Positions 29,622 through 39,438 of a stretch of DNA of 64,000 bases are shown one piece after another. Under the pieces are notes generated by a model that worked only from the letters and a program-made list of their open reading frames with translations, searched no databases and was not told where the DNA came from. Source of the stretch: Buttiauxella massiliensis (lineage in GTDB: Bacteria > Pseudomonadota > Gammaproteobacteria > Enterobacterales > Enterobacteriaceae); assembly GCF_902500225.1 (NCBI RefSeq), contig NZ_LR722657.1:1-64000 (forward strand), in the 5' to 3' direction. The first letter of the stretch is position 1. Every line of letters begins with the position of its first letter. A program made the translations under genes and the position numbers.

Positions 29622-31724
29622 AGGCTGTATCGAGAACTGCCCAAAACCAGGGCGGTTATCGACGATGATTTCCAACGCTTCATCTTGCACAAAATAGACC
29701 CCGACTTTGGTTTGAGCATTCAGTTCATGCTCGAGCACTTCGACACGTGTTACTTGCCCGCGCGCATTGCGTGAGGATTCGCTGGCTTCATCAAAATAGC
29801 CGTGGCTTTCAATAGTGGTGGCAAATACCACGTTGTCGCCATGAGTACGCCATAACCACGCAGGTTCAACACGTAAATTGAACTGCGGATCGCCAGCACC
29901 TGTCTGAGCAATAATCAGCTCGCCGCCCTGGGGCAACGCGCCCGTTGCGGTGTAAAAAGTATCACCATCAAGCCAGGTCAGTTGCCCATTTTCACCTTCA
30001 GGAACCGGGCTGCGGGCGCAATCCCATAAATGCTGATAGCCGTGCCGATCGCCTAATGGCTGCCATGACATCGAATAATTCAGTGGTAGCGAGGTGTTGA
30101 TCAGTTGTCCACGCCCGTGCAGGCAATAATCATATTGATGTTTATCGCTGCTGCTTAGACTGAAAAGATCGAGCACCAACGGCTTTTCGCACTGCGGCAC
30201 ATTGAGTAATAACACCGTGCGCTGCTGGCTAACGCCGGGCCAGTCATCGTGGCTGCGAGCGCTCATCCCTTGGCCGTGTGGGTTATCGGTGATAAAGAAG
30301 TGCGTTTCACCGTGGTGCAGCGCGGCCTGGTTTTTATCGAAATTATGCTGACAGCCTTCATCTACCACCACCGTGTTGTGGGCGACGGTTTGTTTACAGT
30401 AGCTATTGTTTTCGGGAATGTAGCGCCCGCCAAATTTTGGTTCGATATTAACCCAGCGACCGAAACCGTAATCGCGTAAAAACTCGCGACCACGATTAAA
30501 CAGGCTCAGGTGCAAGCCGTCGAAATGACCGTGGTTTAACGCCGAATGCATTCCGGCAATATTGCCGTGACCGCCCCAGTACAGCAGCGCCATATTGTCA
30601 TCTTGCTGATTATCCCGCACCCGCAACACGCCGATAGCCCCACGCTCACCGTCCTGGCCATCACGAACTAACTGGCTTGGCCAGGGTAAAGATTGAGCTG
30701 GCGAATTTTCCAGATCCTCGCAAAGCGATAAAGCCCCGCGCCCCGGCCAGACGCATGACTGCCAGCGGGCCAACTCAGCCAGACGGGCATCCGCTCCGTA
30801 ATGCTGCCAGCACAGACTGACGGCGATAACGGCACCTTCATCGCGTAAGTCCATCGTTTTTGACGCGTCATTTAAAGCCGGAAGCGTACCGTCGGGGAAG
30901 GCCAGCGCAAACAAGGTGTAACAAGCGCATTGAATAATACGATGGTTATATTCCCAGATATTCAGTTCAGGCTGGCGGCGGGAGATGGCTTCGGCGAGCA
31001 GCAGAAGAGGGCGCAGAGCAAAGCGCTGGTAATAAAGCCCTTCTATATAGTAACCGTCGCGTGAAAAGAGTTGGTTAAGCTGCGCGAAGAAGCCGCCAGT
31101 TTTGCTATCTCGCGCCAGGCCATACAGCGAATCCAGCACCCATTCGTCATCACCTAACACGTACCCGCAAATCGCGACCGCCGCGACCGACCACATCCCA
31201 TGGTTATGCACAATATCGAAGGTTGAAGCGTGAGTATGTGTGGCGTCTTGCGCCATCAAACGCAGCAAATTGCTTTCAATATGTTGGATTTGTTCAGCGG
31301 TCGATTCAGTCTTTACACAGTGCCAGGCTTCAGCGGCATAGAGCAAAAACATATGTTCGTTAAGCGTCTGGTGGAATAAACGCCCTGGCGGATTGGTGTC
31401 GTGGCTGATGGCATCACCCAACTGCGGGTAGCGGTCGGCATAGACGCAGAGAATCTGAATCACCCGTTCTTTGTAACGCGCATCCTGATTAATGAGCCAC
31501 AAACGGCCCGCAAGATTCATCATCTGGTAATTCAGTTTGTGCTGTGTGTGTTCCGGCCCGCCGCCTTCCCCATGCCCGGGAACCCACAGCGGTGCATTTA
31601 GCCATTGTTCAACTTGCTGCTGCTGGAGGCGCAGGGTTTCGCCCAGCAGAGTATTGCGCATCAAATGGATACGTAGCGCTGCGGCATCGTCGTTATCAAT
31701 AAATAGCGGGGACCAGGTGGACAT
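29616..31724 (-). CDS. Cytoplasmic heparinase II/III-family lyase, probable exo-acting oligoalginate lyase (PL17-like)
   Basis: The 702-residue protein has an N-terminal alpha-toroid (about 40-340) and a C-terminal beta-sandwich (heparinase II/III domain, about 370-700). Motifs match PL17 oligoalginate lyases: HNHGMW (173-178, Asn/His pair), DGYYIEGLYYQRF (223-235, candidate catalytic Tyr), NHGHFDGLHLSL (398-409), RYIPEN (434-439) and AHNTVVVDEG (448-457). Expected action is beta-elimination that releases unsaturated uronate, which becomes DEH. No signal peptide is visible, so it should act inside the cell on imported oligomers. Related PL15, PL12 or PL21 specificities are possible. Two operator-like palindromes lie upstream of its AGAGAAGG ribosome site. 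Confidence 0.8.
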   Translation of the reverse strand: MSTWSPLFIDNDDAAALRIHLMRNTLLGETLRLQQQQVEQWLNAPLWVPGHGEGGGPEHTQHKLNYQMMNLAGRLWLINQDARYKERVIQILCVYADRYPQLGDAISHDTNPPGRLFHQTLNEHMFLLYAAEAWHCVKTESTAEQIQHIESNLLRLMAQDATHTHASTFDIVHNHGMWSVAAVAICGYVLGDDEWVLDSLYGLARDSKTGGFFAQLNQLFSRDGYYIEGLYYQRFALRPLLLLAEAISRRQPELNIWEYNHRIIQCACYTLFALAFPDGTLPALNDASKTMDLRDEGAVIAVSLCWQHYGADARLAELARWQSCVWPGRGALSLCEDLENSPAQSLPWPSQLVRDGQDGERGAIGVLRVRDNQQDDNMALLYWGGHGNIAGMHSALNHGHFDGLHLSLFNRGREFLRDYGFGRWVNIEPKFGGRYIPENNSYCKQTVAHNTVVVDEGCQHNFDKNQAALHHGETHFFITDNPHGQGMSARSHDDWPGVSQQRTVLLLNVPQCEKPLVLDLFSLSSSDKHQYDYCLHGRGQLINTSLPLNYSMSWQPLGDRHGYQHLWDCARSPVPEGENGQLTWLDGDTFYTATGALPQGGELIIAQTGAGDPQFNLRVEPAWLWRTHGDNVVFATTIESHGYFDEASESSRNARGQVTRVEVLEHELNAQTKVGVYFVQDEALEIIVDNRPGFGQFSIQPL

Positions 31725-31743
31725 AGCCTTCTCTCTGACACTT

Positions 31744-31758
31744 ATTAGTATGACTATT
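31744..31758. promoter_or_regulatory. Operator O4: ATTAGT-ATG-ACTATT, proximal to the lyase gene
   Basis: One mismatch from the perfect ATTAGT-N3-ACTAAT palindrome; read on the lyase coding strand it contains AGTCATACTAAT as in O1. It lies 20 bp upstream of the lyase start codon on the minus strand. Confidence 0.6.
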
Positions 31759-31831
31759 TAAGTTTCGGATACCGGGTTTTGTCCAGAATGAAAGGCGAAA
31801 TGAGTCGGGCAGGTCACAAAACTGTGTTTTT

Positions 31832-31846
31832 ATTAGTCATACTAAA
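31832..31846. promoter_or_regulatory. Operator O5: ATTAGT-CAT-ACTAAA, distal to the lyase gene
   Basis: Identical to O1 except for the last base. It lies 74 bp (between palindrome starts 88 bp) upstream of O4, so two sites flank the presumed lyase promoter. The arrangement would allow a dimer at each site and possibly a short DNA loop. Confidence 0.6.
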
Positions 31847-31886
31847 TGGCCGATTTTGTCGCTCCGGCCAGTTTAGATTTGCAGGG

Positions 31887-32927
31887 TTATTGCTTCGCTT
31901 TTGCCAGCTCTTTCACCAGTGGCAGCATCACTCGCACCGCATCATGGCTGCGTTTCTCGATGCGCGTTGGTAGCCATTTATCCAGATACTGTTGGTTATC
32001 GATTAAGCCATTATGCCAACTGGTCCCATCCGGGAAGGCTTTGCTTTTCGCTCGTTGCTGATAACCATCTTTCTTGCCCAATGACCAGTTAGTTGCTTCA
32101 ACAGAAAGCACGGGAATGCCGGCTTCATCAAACACATCGGCATCGTTACAACAACCGGTTCCTTTCGGATATTTGGCATTTAGGCCTGGATTAGTCGCGG
32201 CTTTAACATTTAACTGGCGCGCCAGTTTTAATGCACGATCGCGCGTCAGCTTACTGACCGCTGTTGGTGTTGATTTACCGCTATTGAAATAGAGTTTGTC
32301 GCCGACAATCAGGTTATCGAGATTAATCACCAGCAATGTATTTTTCTTCTCGCGGCCCGACATGCGCTTAAGAACATCTTCCGCACCTTGTTTGCCAATT
32401 TCTTCACCACTGGTGGCGATAAAACGGATGCCATAGCGAGTTGGAATATCTTTCAGGCGCGTTGCAAGCTCAAGCATAACGCCCAGCCCTGAAGCATTGT
32501 CATCAACACCTTGCAGCGTTAAACCACCAAGATTGTTATTTACATCGTTATCACTGAGCGGTGAATAGGTATCGAGGTGCGCCATGATAATGATTTGCTG
32601 CGGCTCAATTCCTTCACGTGCGGCAATGACAGAGCTTGCACTGACGTTATGCCAGCTCTGATGGCCATCTTTGGTGGTGTACAAATAACGAGTGTTAAAG
32701 CGGCGAATATCGCTTTGGTAACCAAGCTGGCTAAATTGCTGCTTGATGTAGTCTGCGGCCAGCATTTCCGAGGGGCTACCGGTCATGCGTCCTGGGAATA
32801 CCGTGGCAATGTGGCGTGTTTGTTGACTGGCAATTTTGCCTATTGGCGTTGTGTTGGCAACAGCGGGCAAGGTACAGCAAATGCTTAACGCCAGGCTGGT
32901 TAGCGAGTGGCGCATTGCGGAAAACAT
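31887..32927 (-). CDS. iap: Alkaline phosphatase isozyme conversion aminopeptidase
   Basis: Exported zinc aminopeptidase of the M28 family that trims the N-terminal Arg of alkaline phosphatase in E. coli. The 346-residue protein starts with a Sec signal peptide (hydrophobic LTSLALSICCTLPAVA, cleaved about residue 24). It then carries MAHLDTYSPLSD, GVDDNASGLGVMLELA, SGEEIGKQGAE and CCNDADVFDEAG, which hold the two-metal site and the general-base Glu. It matches E. coli Iap (345) throughout. In E. coli K-12 the CRISPR locus sits next to iap; here the lyase gene does. Confidence 0.95.
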   Translation of the reverse strand: MFSAMRHSLTSLALSICCTLPAVANTTPIGKIASQQTRHIATVFPGRMTGSPSEMLAADYIKQQFSQLGYQSDIRRFNTRYLYTTKDGHQSWHNVSASSVIAAREGIEPQQIIIMAHLDTYSPLSDNDVNNNLGGLTLQGVDDNASGLGVMLELATRLKDIPTRYGIRFIATSGEEIGKQGAEDVLKRMSGREKKNTLLVINLDNLIVGDKLYFNSGKSTPTAVSKLTRDRALKLARQLNVKAATNPGLNAKYPKGTGCCNDADVFDEAGIPVLSVEATNWSLGKKDGYQQRAKSKAFPDGTSWHNGLIDNQQYLDKWLPTRIEKRSHDAVRVMLPLVKELAKAKQ

Positions 32928-33195
32928 AGTGGAGGTCCTTCAACCAGGAAAATTTTTTGCACGCGTAGTATGAAACTGTGACGGACGTTACACAATTTCA
33001 ATTGCTCTGAAAGCCACGTTAAATCGCTGGTTCAGCACATTTTGTTATTAGCATTCCCATGGCGTTATTCCTTTGTGGAACTACTCATTCCAATTCGTAA
33101 TTTCATTACAAATAATCCTCAGTCGTATAGTCCCCTAATGAATTTTTAAACGGAGGTCATGGCCCTCCGCAATAAACCTCGGCTAAGGGAAGTTT

Positions 33196-34104
33196 ATGGA
33201 CCAGAAACGACTTACACACTTGCGGCAGTTGGAGGCGGAAAGCATCCATATCATCCGTGAGGTTGCCGCCGAATTTGCCAATCCGGTGATGATGTATTCC
33301 ATCGGTAAAGACTCATCGGTGATGTTGCATTTGGCCCGTAAAGCCTTCTATCCAGGCACGCTTCCGTTCCCACTACTGCATGTCGATACCGGCTGGAAAT
33401 TCCGTGAGATGTACGACTTCCGTGACCGCACCGCGAAAAACTACGGTTTTGAGTTGTTAGTGCATAAAAACCCGGAAGGAGTGGCGATGGGTATCAACCC
33501 ATTCGTGCATGGCAGCGCCAAACATACTGACATCATGAAAACTGAGGGTTTGAAGCAGGCTCTGAGTAAATACGGTTTTGATGCCGCTTTCGGTGGCGCA
33601 CGCCGCGATGAAGAAAAATCCCGTGCCAAAGAACGTATTTATTCGTTCCGTGACCGTTTCCATCGTTGGGACCCAAAAAACCAGCGCCCGGAGCTGTGGC
33701 ACAACTACAACGGCCAGATTAATAAAGGTGAGAGCATTCGCGTGTTCCCACTTTCAAACTGGACCGAACTGGATATCTGGCAGTACATCTTCCTGGAAAA
33801 TATTGAAATCGTTCCGTTGTATCTGGCAGCACCGCGTCCGGTGCTGGAGCGCGATGGCATGTTGCTGATGGTTGACGATGACCGCATCGATTTACAGCCA
33901 GGTGAAGTGATTGAGCAGAAAATGGTGCGCTTCCGTACCCTCGGCTGCTGGCCACTGACCGGCGCCGTTGAATCTGAAGCGCAGACATTGCCGGAAATCA
34001 TCGAAGAGATGCTGGTTTCGACCACCAGTGAACGTCAAGGGCGGGCAATTGACCGCGACCAGGCAGGCTCGATGGAGCTTAAAAAACGCCAGGGTTATTT
34101 CTAA
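33196..34104 (+). CDS. cysD: Sulfate adenylyltransferase subunit 2
   Basis: Catalytic subunit of ATP sulfurylase. With the CysN GTPase it makes APS from sulfate and ATP, the entry to sulfate assimilation. The 302-residue protein belongs to the PP-loop ATPases: [18 protein letters not shown] is the pyrophosphate loop, [10 protein letters not shown] follows, and [17 protein letters not shown] is the conserved arginine-rich loop. Length is exactly that of E. coli. It has a GGGAAG ribosome site, starts the cysDNC operon, and the 268 bp leader is AT-rich like other CysB-controlled promoters. Confidence 0.98.
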   Translation: MDQKRLTHLRQLEAESIHIIREVAAEFANPVMMYSIGKDSSVMLHLARKAFYPGTLPFPLLHVDTGWKFREMYDFRDRTAKNYGFELLVHKNPEGVAMGINPFVHGSAKHTDIMKTEGLKQALSKYGFDAAFGGARRDEEKSRAKERIYSFRDRFHRWDPKNQRPELWHNYNGQINKGESIRVFPLSNWTELDIWQYIFLENIEIVPLYLAAPRPVLERDGMLLMVDDDRIDLQPGEVIEQKMVRFRTLGCWPLTGAVESEAQTLPEIIEEMLVSTTSERQGRAIDRDQAGSMELKKRQGYF

Positions 34105-34115
34105 GGAGCCGCCAG

Positions 34116-35543
34116 ATGAACACCACTATTGCACAACAAATTGCTGATGAAGGCGGCGTTGAAGCCTATCTGCACGCGCAACAAAACAAGAGCCTGCTGC
34201 GCTTTCTAACCTGCGGCAGCGTTGATGATGGTAAAAGTACGTTAATTGGCCGTCTTCTGCATGACACGCGCCAGATTTATGAAGACCAACTTTCTTCGCT
34301 GCATACCGATAGCAAACGTCACGGTACGCAGGGCGAGAAACTGGATCTAGCATTGCTGGTGGATGGTCTGCAGGCCGAGCGTGAACAGGGCATTACTATC
34401 GATGTGGCTTATCGTTATTTCTCGACGGAAAAACGTAAATTCATTATTGCCGATACCCCGGGGCATGAGCAGTACACTCGCAATATGGCGACTGGTGCTT
34501 CAACTTGCGACCTGGCGATCTTATTGATCGATGCGCGTAAAAGCGTGCTGGATCAAACGCGCCGACACAGTTTTATCTCCACGCTGCTGGGGATCAAACA
34601 CTTGGTGGTAGCGGTCAACAAAATGGATCTGGTGAGCTTTAGCGAAGAGACATTTGAGCAGATCAAACAAGATTACCTGACTTTTGCTGAGCAACTGCCG
34701 TCCGATCTGGATATTCGCTTTGTGCCGCTTTCGGCACTTGAAGGGGATAACGTTGCCACGCAAAGCTCTAACATGCCGTGGTACACCGGCCCAACGCTTC
34801 TGGAACTTCTGGAAACGGTAGAAGTGAAGCGTATCGTTGAGCAACAGCCGATGCGTTTCCCGGTGCAGTACGTGAACCGCCCAAATCTGGATTTCCGTGG
34901 TTATGCCGGAACCCTGGCATCGGGCATCGTGAAAGTTGGGCAACGCGTTAAAGTCCTGCCGTCGGGCGTTGAGTCTGCCATTGCACGAATCGTCACTTTT
35001 GATGGAGATTTGCAACAAGCCGCTGCGGGCGAAGCTATTACGCTGGTGCTCAAAGATGAAATCGACATCAGCCGTGGCGACCTGCTGGTTGATGCCAGTG
35101 ATACGCAGCCTGCGGTACAAACGGCGAAAGTCGATGTGGTGTGGATGGCTGAACAACCGTTGGTGCCAGGGCAAAGCTACGACATCAAAGTCGCCGGGAA
35201 GAAAACCCGTGCCCGTGTTGATAACATTCACTACCAGGTCGAAATTAACAGCCTGACACAGCGTCTGGTGGAAAGCCTGCCGTTGAACGGCATCGGTCTG
35301 GTAGATTTAACCTTCGACGAACCGCTGGTGCTGGATAAGTACCAGGAAAACCCGGTGACTGGCGGGTTGATTTTCATCGACCGTCTGACCAACGTGACGG
35401 TTGGTGCTGGCATGGTGCGTGAGCCACAAGAAGAGGTGTATCAGGAGCCGTCAGCGTTTAGCGCGTTTGAGCTGGAACTCAATGCACTGGTGCGTCGTCA
35501 CTTCCCACATTGGGGTGCACGTGATTTGCTGGGAGGCAAATAA
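34116..35543 (+). CDS. cysN: Sulfate adenylyltransferase subunit 1 (GTPase)
   Basis: Elongation-factor-like GTPase whose GTP hydrolysis drives APS formation by CysD. The 475-residue protein has GTP motifs G1 ([14 protein letters not shown]), G2/G3 ([23 protein letters not shown]), G4 (AVNKMDLV) and G5 (PLSALEGDN), then two beta-barrel domains. Eleven bases separate it from cysD, and it shares TAATG with cysC, so the three subunits are tightly coupled. The length equals that of E. coli. Confidence 0.98.
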   Translation: MNTTIAQQIADEGGVEAYLHAQQNKSLLRFLTCGSVDDGKSTLIGRLLHDTRQIYEDQLSSLHTDSKRHGTQGEKLDLALLVDGLQAEREQGITIDVAYRYFSTEKRKFIIADTPGHEQYTRNMATGASTCDLAILLIDARKSVLDQTRRHSFISTLLGIKHLVVAVNKMDLVSFSEETFEQIKQDYLTFAEQLPSDLDIRFVPLSALEGDNVATQSSNMPWYTGPTLLELLETVEVKRIVEQQPMRFPVQYVNRPNLDFRGYAGTLASGIVKVGQRVKVLPSGVESAIARIVTFDGDLQQAAAGEAITLVLKDEIDISRGDLLVDASDTQPAVQTAKVDVVWMAEQPLVPGQSYDIKVAGKKTRARVDNIHYQVEINSLTQRLVESLPLNGIGLVDLTFDEPLVLDKYQENPVTGGLIFIDRLTNVTVGAGMVREPQEEVYQEPSAFSAFELELNALVRRHFPHWGARDLLGGK

Positions 35544-36148
35544 TGGCTGAGCACGACGAAAACGTCGTCTGGCATGCCCATCCGGTCACGGCTGAGCAGC
35601 GTGAGCGTCTTCATCAGCACCGGGGCGCGGTGCTGTGGTTTACCGGGCTTTCGGGCTCGGGTAAATCGACTGTTGCCGGCGCGCTTGAAGAAGCGCTCCA
35701 TCAGCTTGGTGTGAGCACGTACTTGCTTGATGGCGACAATGTGCGTCACGGTTTGTGTAGCGATTTGGGTTTTAGCGATGCCGATCGTAAAGAAAACATT
35801 CGTCGTGTTGGCGAAGTCGCCAATTTAATGGTCGATGCCGGGCTGGTGGTGCTAACCGCATTTATCTCGCCGCACCGTGCAGAACGGCAAATGGTGCGCG
35901 ACCGTGTTGGCGAAGGGCGGTTTATCGAAGTGTTTGTTGATACTCCACTTTCCATCTGCGAAGCGCGCGACCCGAAAGGTTTATACAAAAAAGCCCGTGC
36001 GGGCGAGCTGCGTAACTTCACCGGAATTGACTCAGTCTATGAAGCACCAGTGAATCCGGAAATACACTTAGACGGCGAACAATTAGTAACAAATTTGATA
36101 GCCCAATTATTAGACCTGTTGCGTCGTGACGTTATTATCAAAACCTAA
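35543..36148 (+). CDS. cysC: Adenylylsulfate kinase
   Basis: Phosphorylates APS to PAPS, the substrate of CysH encoded near 24 kb. The 201-residue P-loop kinase has GLSGSGKST (35-43), [10 protein letters not shown] and FISPHRAER, whose Ser forms the phospho-enzyme intermediate in E. coli. [14 protein letters not shown] follows, as the lid. The ATG overlaps the cysN stop. A hairpin, gccaggc / gcctggc, lies just after the stop but has no T-run. Confidence 0.98.
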   Translation: MAEHDENVVWHAHPVTAEQRERLHQHRGAVLWFTGLSGSGKSTVAGALEEALHQLGVSTYLLDGDNVRHGLCSDLGFSDADRKENIRRVGEVANLMVDAGLVVLTAFISPHRAERQMVRDRVGEGRFIEVFVDTPLSICEARDPKGLYKKARAGELRNFTGIDSVYEAPVNPEIHLDGEQLVTNLIAQLLDLLRRDVIIKT

Positions 36149-36199
36149 GACATTGCCAGGCGCGTAACGTGCCTGGCTTGCAGGGTTTACGGAATCGTT

Positions 36200-36523
36200 A
36201 TGCGCAATGGCACTAACATGGCAATTACATCGGCTGAAGCAAGCCCTGGTACCGAAGAGACAACCTGGTCATTGGCCGGCGCGTTCATCGGTTTTTTGTC
36301 ATGGCTATTGGCGCTGGGTATTCCTTTCCTGATTTATGGCCCTAACACGCTGTTTTTCTTCCTCTATACTTGGCCATTTTTCCTCGCTTTACTTCCTGTA
36401 GCGGTCGTCGTGGGAATTGCGCTGCACTCCCTTCTACTAGGTCGTTTAATCTTTAGCTGCATTGCTACGGTGCTTGCCGTAACGCTGATGTTCGGCATCC
36501 TGTTCTTATGGCTGATGGGTTAA
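36200..36523 (+). CDS. ygbE: DUF3561 inner-membrane protein YgbE
   Basis: A 107-residue protein of unknown function with three hydrophobic segments (about 25-45, 50-72, 80-103). The region ETTWSLAGAFIGFLSWLLALGIPFLIYG followed by NTLFFFLYTWPFFLALLPVAVVVGIALHSL is shared with E. coli YgbE, where it also lies between cysC and ftsB. No enzyme motif is visible. The start is the ATG 51 bp after cysC; the third codon region differs from E. coli, so the exact start is less sure than the frame. Confidence 0.9.
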   Translation: MRNGTNMAITSAEASPGTEETTWSLAGAFIGFLSWLLALGIPFLIYGPNTLFFFLYTWPFFLALLPVAVVVGIALHSLLLGRLIFSCIATVLAVTLMFGILFLWLMG

Positions 36524-36707
36524 TCTTAAAATATTCGCCAAACCGTAACAGACTATTTATGGCTGCATGCCCGCTAACTCACCTGCAAACGCGCATGTTG
36601 GCGCTTTCTGTGATAAATTCTGCCGCAAATACGAAGGGCCACCTTGTGTCCAGAGCGAAGCTCGATAAAATTTTGTGCGATGATTGTGCCGTTTTTCAGG
36701 GGGCAGG

Positions 36708-37022
36708 ATGGGTAAACTAACGCTGCTATTGCTGGCCTTGTTGGTCTGGCTGCAGTATTCGCTGTGGTTTGGAAAAAACGGCGTACATGACTACACGCGA
36801 GTAAATGACGACGTTACTGCACAGCAGGCGACGAACGCTAAACTCAAAGCGCGTAACGATCAGCTGTTTGCGGAAATTGACGATCTTAATGGCGGGCAGG
36901 AAGCCATTGAAGAACGTGCACGCAATGAATTAAGCATGACCAAGCCGGGTGAAACTTTCTACCGCCTGGTACCCGATAGCTCTAAGCGCTTAACTAACAG
37001 TGCCGGGCAGAACAATCGATAA
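36708..37022 (+). CDS. ftsB: Cell division protein FtsB
   Basis: Bitopic divisome protein that joins FtsL and FtsQ and transmits the activation signal to FtsWI. The 104-residue protein has a short cytoplasmic N-terminus, one membrane helix ([19 protein letters not shown]), a periplasmic coiled coil (about 30-70) and the conserved [21 protein letters not shown] segment. The ATG chosen has a GGGGGCAGG ribosome site; the longer frame starting eight codons earlier lacks one. It is the first gene of the ftsB-ispD-ispF-truD operon. Confidence 0.97.
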   Translation: MGKLTLLLLALLVWLQYSLWFGKNGVHDYTRVNDDVTAQQATNAKLKARNDQLFAEIDDLNGGQEAIEERARNELSMTKPGETFYRLVPDSSKRLTNSAGQNNR

Positions 37023-37042
37023 TCAAGCGTAAGTGAATCTAC

Positions 37043-37753
37043 ATGGCAGACTCCTCCCCGGACGTAATTGCCGTGGTGCCGGCAGCAGGTATCGGCAGCC
37101 GCATGCAAACGGAATGTCCTAAGCAATATCTAAAAATCGGCGATAAAACTATTCTTGAACACGCAGTGGCGAGCCTGATGGCTCATCCACGCGTGGCTCA
37201 TGTCGTTATTGCCATTAGCCCAACCGATAGCTGGTTTGCCTCTTTGCCCCTTGCCTCCAATCCAAATATCACCGTGATAAACGGCGGCGCACAGCGTGCT
37301 GACTCGGTGCTTGCTGGGCTAAACGTGGTGCAAAATGCGCAATGGGTTTTGGTGCACGATGCTGCGCGGCCTTGCTTGCACTCGGATGATTTAGCACGGT
37401 TGTTGGCAATTACCGAAACCAGCAAAATTGGCGGCATTCTGGCGGCTCCGGTACGCGACACTATGAAGCGTGGAGAGCCAGGCAAAAGCCTGATTGCTCA
37501 CACCGTCGATCGCGAAGACCTTTGGCACGCTTTAACGCCACAGCTGTTCCCTCTGGAACTACTGCGCAGTTGTTTGCAGCGCGCACTTGATGAGCACGCC
37601 TCAATCACTGACGAAGCCTCGGCGCTTGAGTATTGTGGCTTCCATCCCGAATTAATTAGCGCCCGCGCCGATAATATAAAAGTGACTCGTCCTGAAGACC
37701 TAGCGTTGGCGGAGTTTTACCTCACGCGGTTAACCCAAACGGAGAATAAATAA
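37043..37753 (+). CDS. ispD: 2-C-methyl-D-erythritol 4-phosphate cytidylyltransferase
   Basis: Couples CTP to MEP in the non-mevalonate isoprenoid pathway. The 236-residue protein has the nucleotide-binding [30 protein letters not shown] and [25 protein letters not shown]. The stop overlaps the start of ispF (TAATG), so both pathway enzymes are made together. Confidence 0.97.
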   Translation: MADSSPDVIAVVPAAGIGSRMQTECPKQYLKIGDKTILEHAVASLMAHPRVAHVVIAISPTDSWFASLPLASNPNITVINGGAQRADSVLAGLNVVQNAQWVLVHDAARPCLHSDDLARLLAITETSKIGGILAAPVRDTMKRGEPGKSLIAHTVDREDLWHALTPQLFPLELLRSCLQRALDEHASITDEASALEYCGFHPELISARADNIKVTRPEDLALAEFYLTRLTQTENK

Positions 37754-38232
37754 TGCGTATTGGACATGGTTTTGATGTACATGCCTTTGGTGGCCCAGGG
37801 CCAATTATCATTGGCGGCGTACGTGTGCCTTTCGAACAGGGGCTGCTTGCACACTCGGATGGCGATGTCGCTCTGCACGCATTAACCGATGCTTTGTTAG
37901 GTGCGGCCGCAATGGGGGATATCGGCAAATTATTCCCGGATACAGACCCGTCATTTAAAGGTGCAGACAGCCGTGAGCTGTTGCGCGAAGCCTGGCGTCG
38001 TATTCAGGCGAAGGGCTACACATTGGGTAACGTCGATGTGACGATTATTGCCCAAGCTCCAAAAATGGCTCCGCACATCCCACAGATGCGCGTGTTTATT
38101 GCCGAAGATCTCGGCTGCCATATGGACGATGTGAACGTAAAAGCGACCACCACTGAGAAACTCGGTTTTACAGGCCGTGGTGAAGGCATCGCTTGCGAAG
38201 CGGTCGCTTTGCTGCATAAGGCGCGCAAATAA
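37753..38232 (+). CDS. ispF: 2-C-methyl-D-erythritol 2,4-cyclodiphosphate synthase
   Basis: Forms the cyclic diphosphate in the MEP isoprenoid pathway. The 159-residue homotrimeric enzyme begins [13 protein letters not shown], whose Asp and His bind zinc. It continues with [31 protein letters not shown] and [16 protein letters not shown]. It starts on the ispD stop, and its own stop overlaps the truD start. Confidence 0.98.
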   Translation: MRIGHGFDVHAFGGPGPIIIGGVRVPFEQGLLAHSDGDVALHALTDALLGAAAMGDIGKLFPDTDPSFKGADSRELLREAWRRIQAKGYTLGNVDVTIIAQAPKMAPHIPQMRVFIAEDLGCHMDDVNVKATTTEKLGFTGRGEGIACEAVALLHKARK

Positions 38233-39278
38233 TGGATATGCAGAATCTGACCTGGCTGCACGGCAAGCCACAAGGCACCGGATTAATCAAAGCCAGTCCA
38301 GAGGACTTCGTAGTTATTGAAGACCTGGGTTTTGGGCCGGATGGTGACGGTGAGCAACTCCTGTTACGCATCCTGAAAAATGGCTGCAACACCCGTTTTG
38401 TTGCTGACGCGCTGGCGAAATATCTGAAGGTTCCAGCCCGCGAAGTGAGCTTTGCCGGGCAGAAAGACAAGCATGCAGTAACCGAACAGTGGTTCTGTGT
38501 ACGCCTTCCGGGCAAAGAAATGCCGGATATGAGCGGGTTTGAGCTTGAAGGCTGTCAGGTGCTGGAATATGCCCGTCATCGCCGTAAATTGCGCCTCGGT
38601 GCTTTGAAGGGTAATCGTTTTACGTTGGTGCTGCGTGAAGTGAGTGACCGTGCCGATATTGAGCAGCGTTTGAATACAATTTTGCATCGTGGAGTGCCGA
38701 ATTATTTCGGTAGCCAGCGTTTTGGTATTGCAGGTAATAACCTGCACCAGGCAGTGCGCTGGGCGCAAACCAATGCACCTATCCGCGATCGTAATAAGCG
38801 CAGTTTTTATCTGTCCGCTGCTCGTAGCGCCATGTTTAACCAGATCGTCAGCGAAAGGCTGAAAAAGTCTGATTTCAACCAGGTTATCGATGGTGATGCG
38901 CTGCAACTTGCCGGGCGCGGAAGCTGGTTTGTTGCCACGCAGGAAGAGCTTCCTGAGCTGCAAAATCGCGTTGATAGCGGTGAATTATTGATTACTGCAC
39001 CGCTACCGGGTGACGGTTCCTGGGGCACGCAGAACGCCGCGCTGGAGTTTGAACAGAGCTGTGTTGCTGGGGAAACGGATTTGCAGGGGTTGCTGGTGCG
39101 TGAGCGTGTCGAAGCGGCTCGCCGCGCCATGTTGGTTATGCCCAAAGAGTTGAGCTGGAGCTGGTGGGATGACATCACCGTTGAGCTGAATTTCTGGCTG
39201 CCAGCCGGCAGTTTTGCAACCAGCGTGGTGCGTGAATTAATGAACGCACCGGGTAATTACGCGGATATTGCAGAGTAA
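38232..39278 (+). CDS. truD: tRNA pseudouridine(13) synthase
   Basis: Makes pseudouridine 13 in tRNA-Glu. The 348-residue protein has [14 protein letters not shown], the catalytic Asp79 in [38 protein letters not shown] and the TRUD insertion domain (about 155-300). It ends with [14 protein letters not shown]. In E. coli its 3' end overlaps or abuts surE. Here it is followed by a terminator and a 1.1 kb AT-rich insert, so surE is cut off from this operon. Confidence 0.97.
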   Translation: MDMQNLTWLHGKPQGTGLIKASPEDFVVIEDLGFGPDGDGEQLLLRILKNGCNTRFVADALAKYLKVPAREVSFAGQKDKHAVTEQWFCVRLPGKEMPDMSGFELEGCQVLEYARHRRKLRLGALKGNRFTLVLREVSDRADIEQRLNTILHRGVPNYFGSQRFGIAGNNLHQAVRWAQTNAPIRDRNKRSFYLSAARSAMFNQIVSERLKKSDFNQVIDGDALQLAGRGSWFVATQEELPELQNRVDSGELLITAPLPGDGSWGTQNAALEFEQSCVAGETDLQGLLVRERVEAARRAMLVMPKELSWSWWDDITVELNFWLPAGSFATSVVRELMNAPGNYADIAE

Positions 39279-39313
39279 GGTAGTTTCTTAGCCAGGCAGA
39301 TACGGGCAAATTT

Positions 39314-39345
39314 TCAGGGGGAATAGTGATATTCCCCCCTTTTAA
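39314..39345 (+). terminator. Intrinsic terminator after truD
   Basis: Stem GGGGGAATA / TATTCCCCC with loop GTGA and a CTTTT tail. It ends the ftsB-truD transcript and lies within the inserted AT-rich stretch. Confidence 0.82.
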
Positions 39346-39438
39346 TTATTATTTTCTTTGTTCCCCTCCAAAATATCATTTTCTGTTATATACATTACCG
39401 CTATGATTTCATTCTGAATTTAATCTAGTTGTTGGCAG

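Noticed and set aside
36508-36720. A 70-codon frame between ygbE and ftsB
   Set aside because: It runs through the ygbE end and the ftsB leader, has no ribosome site or family likeness, and overlaps the better supported ftsB start.
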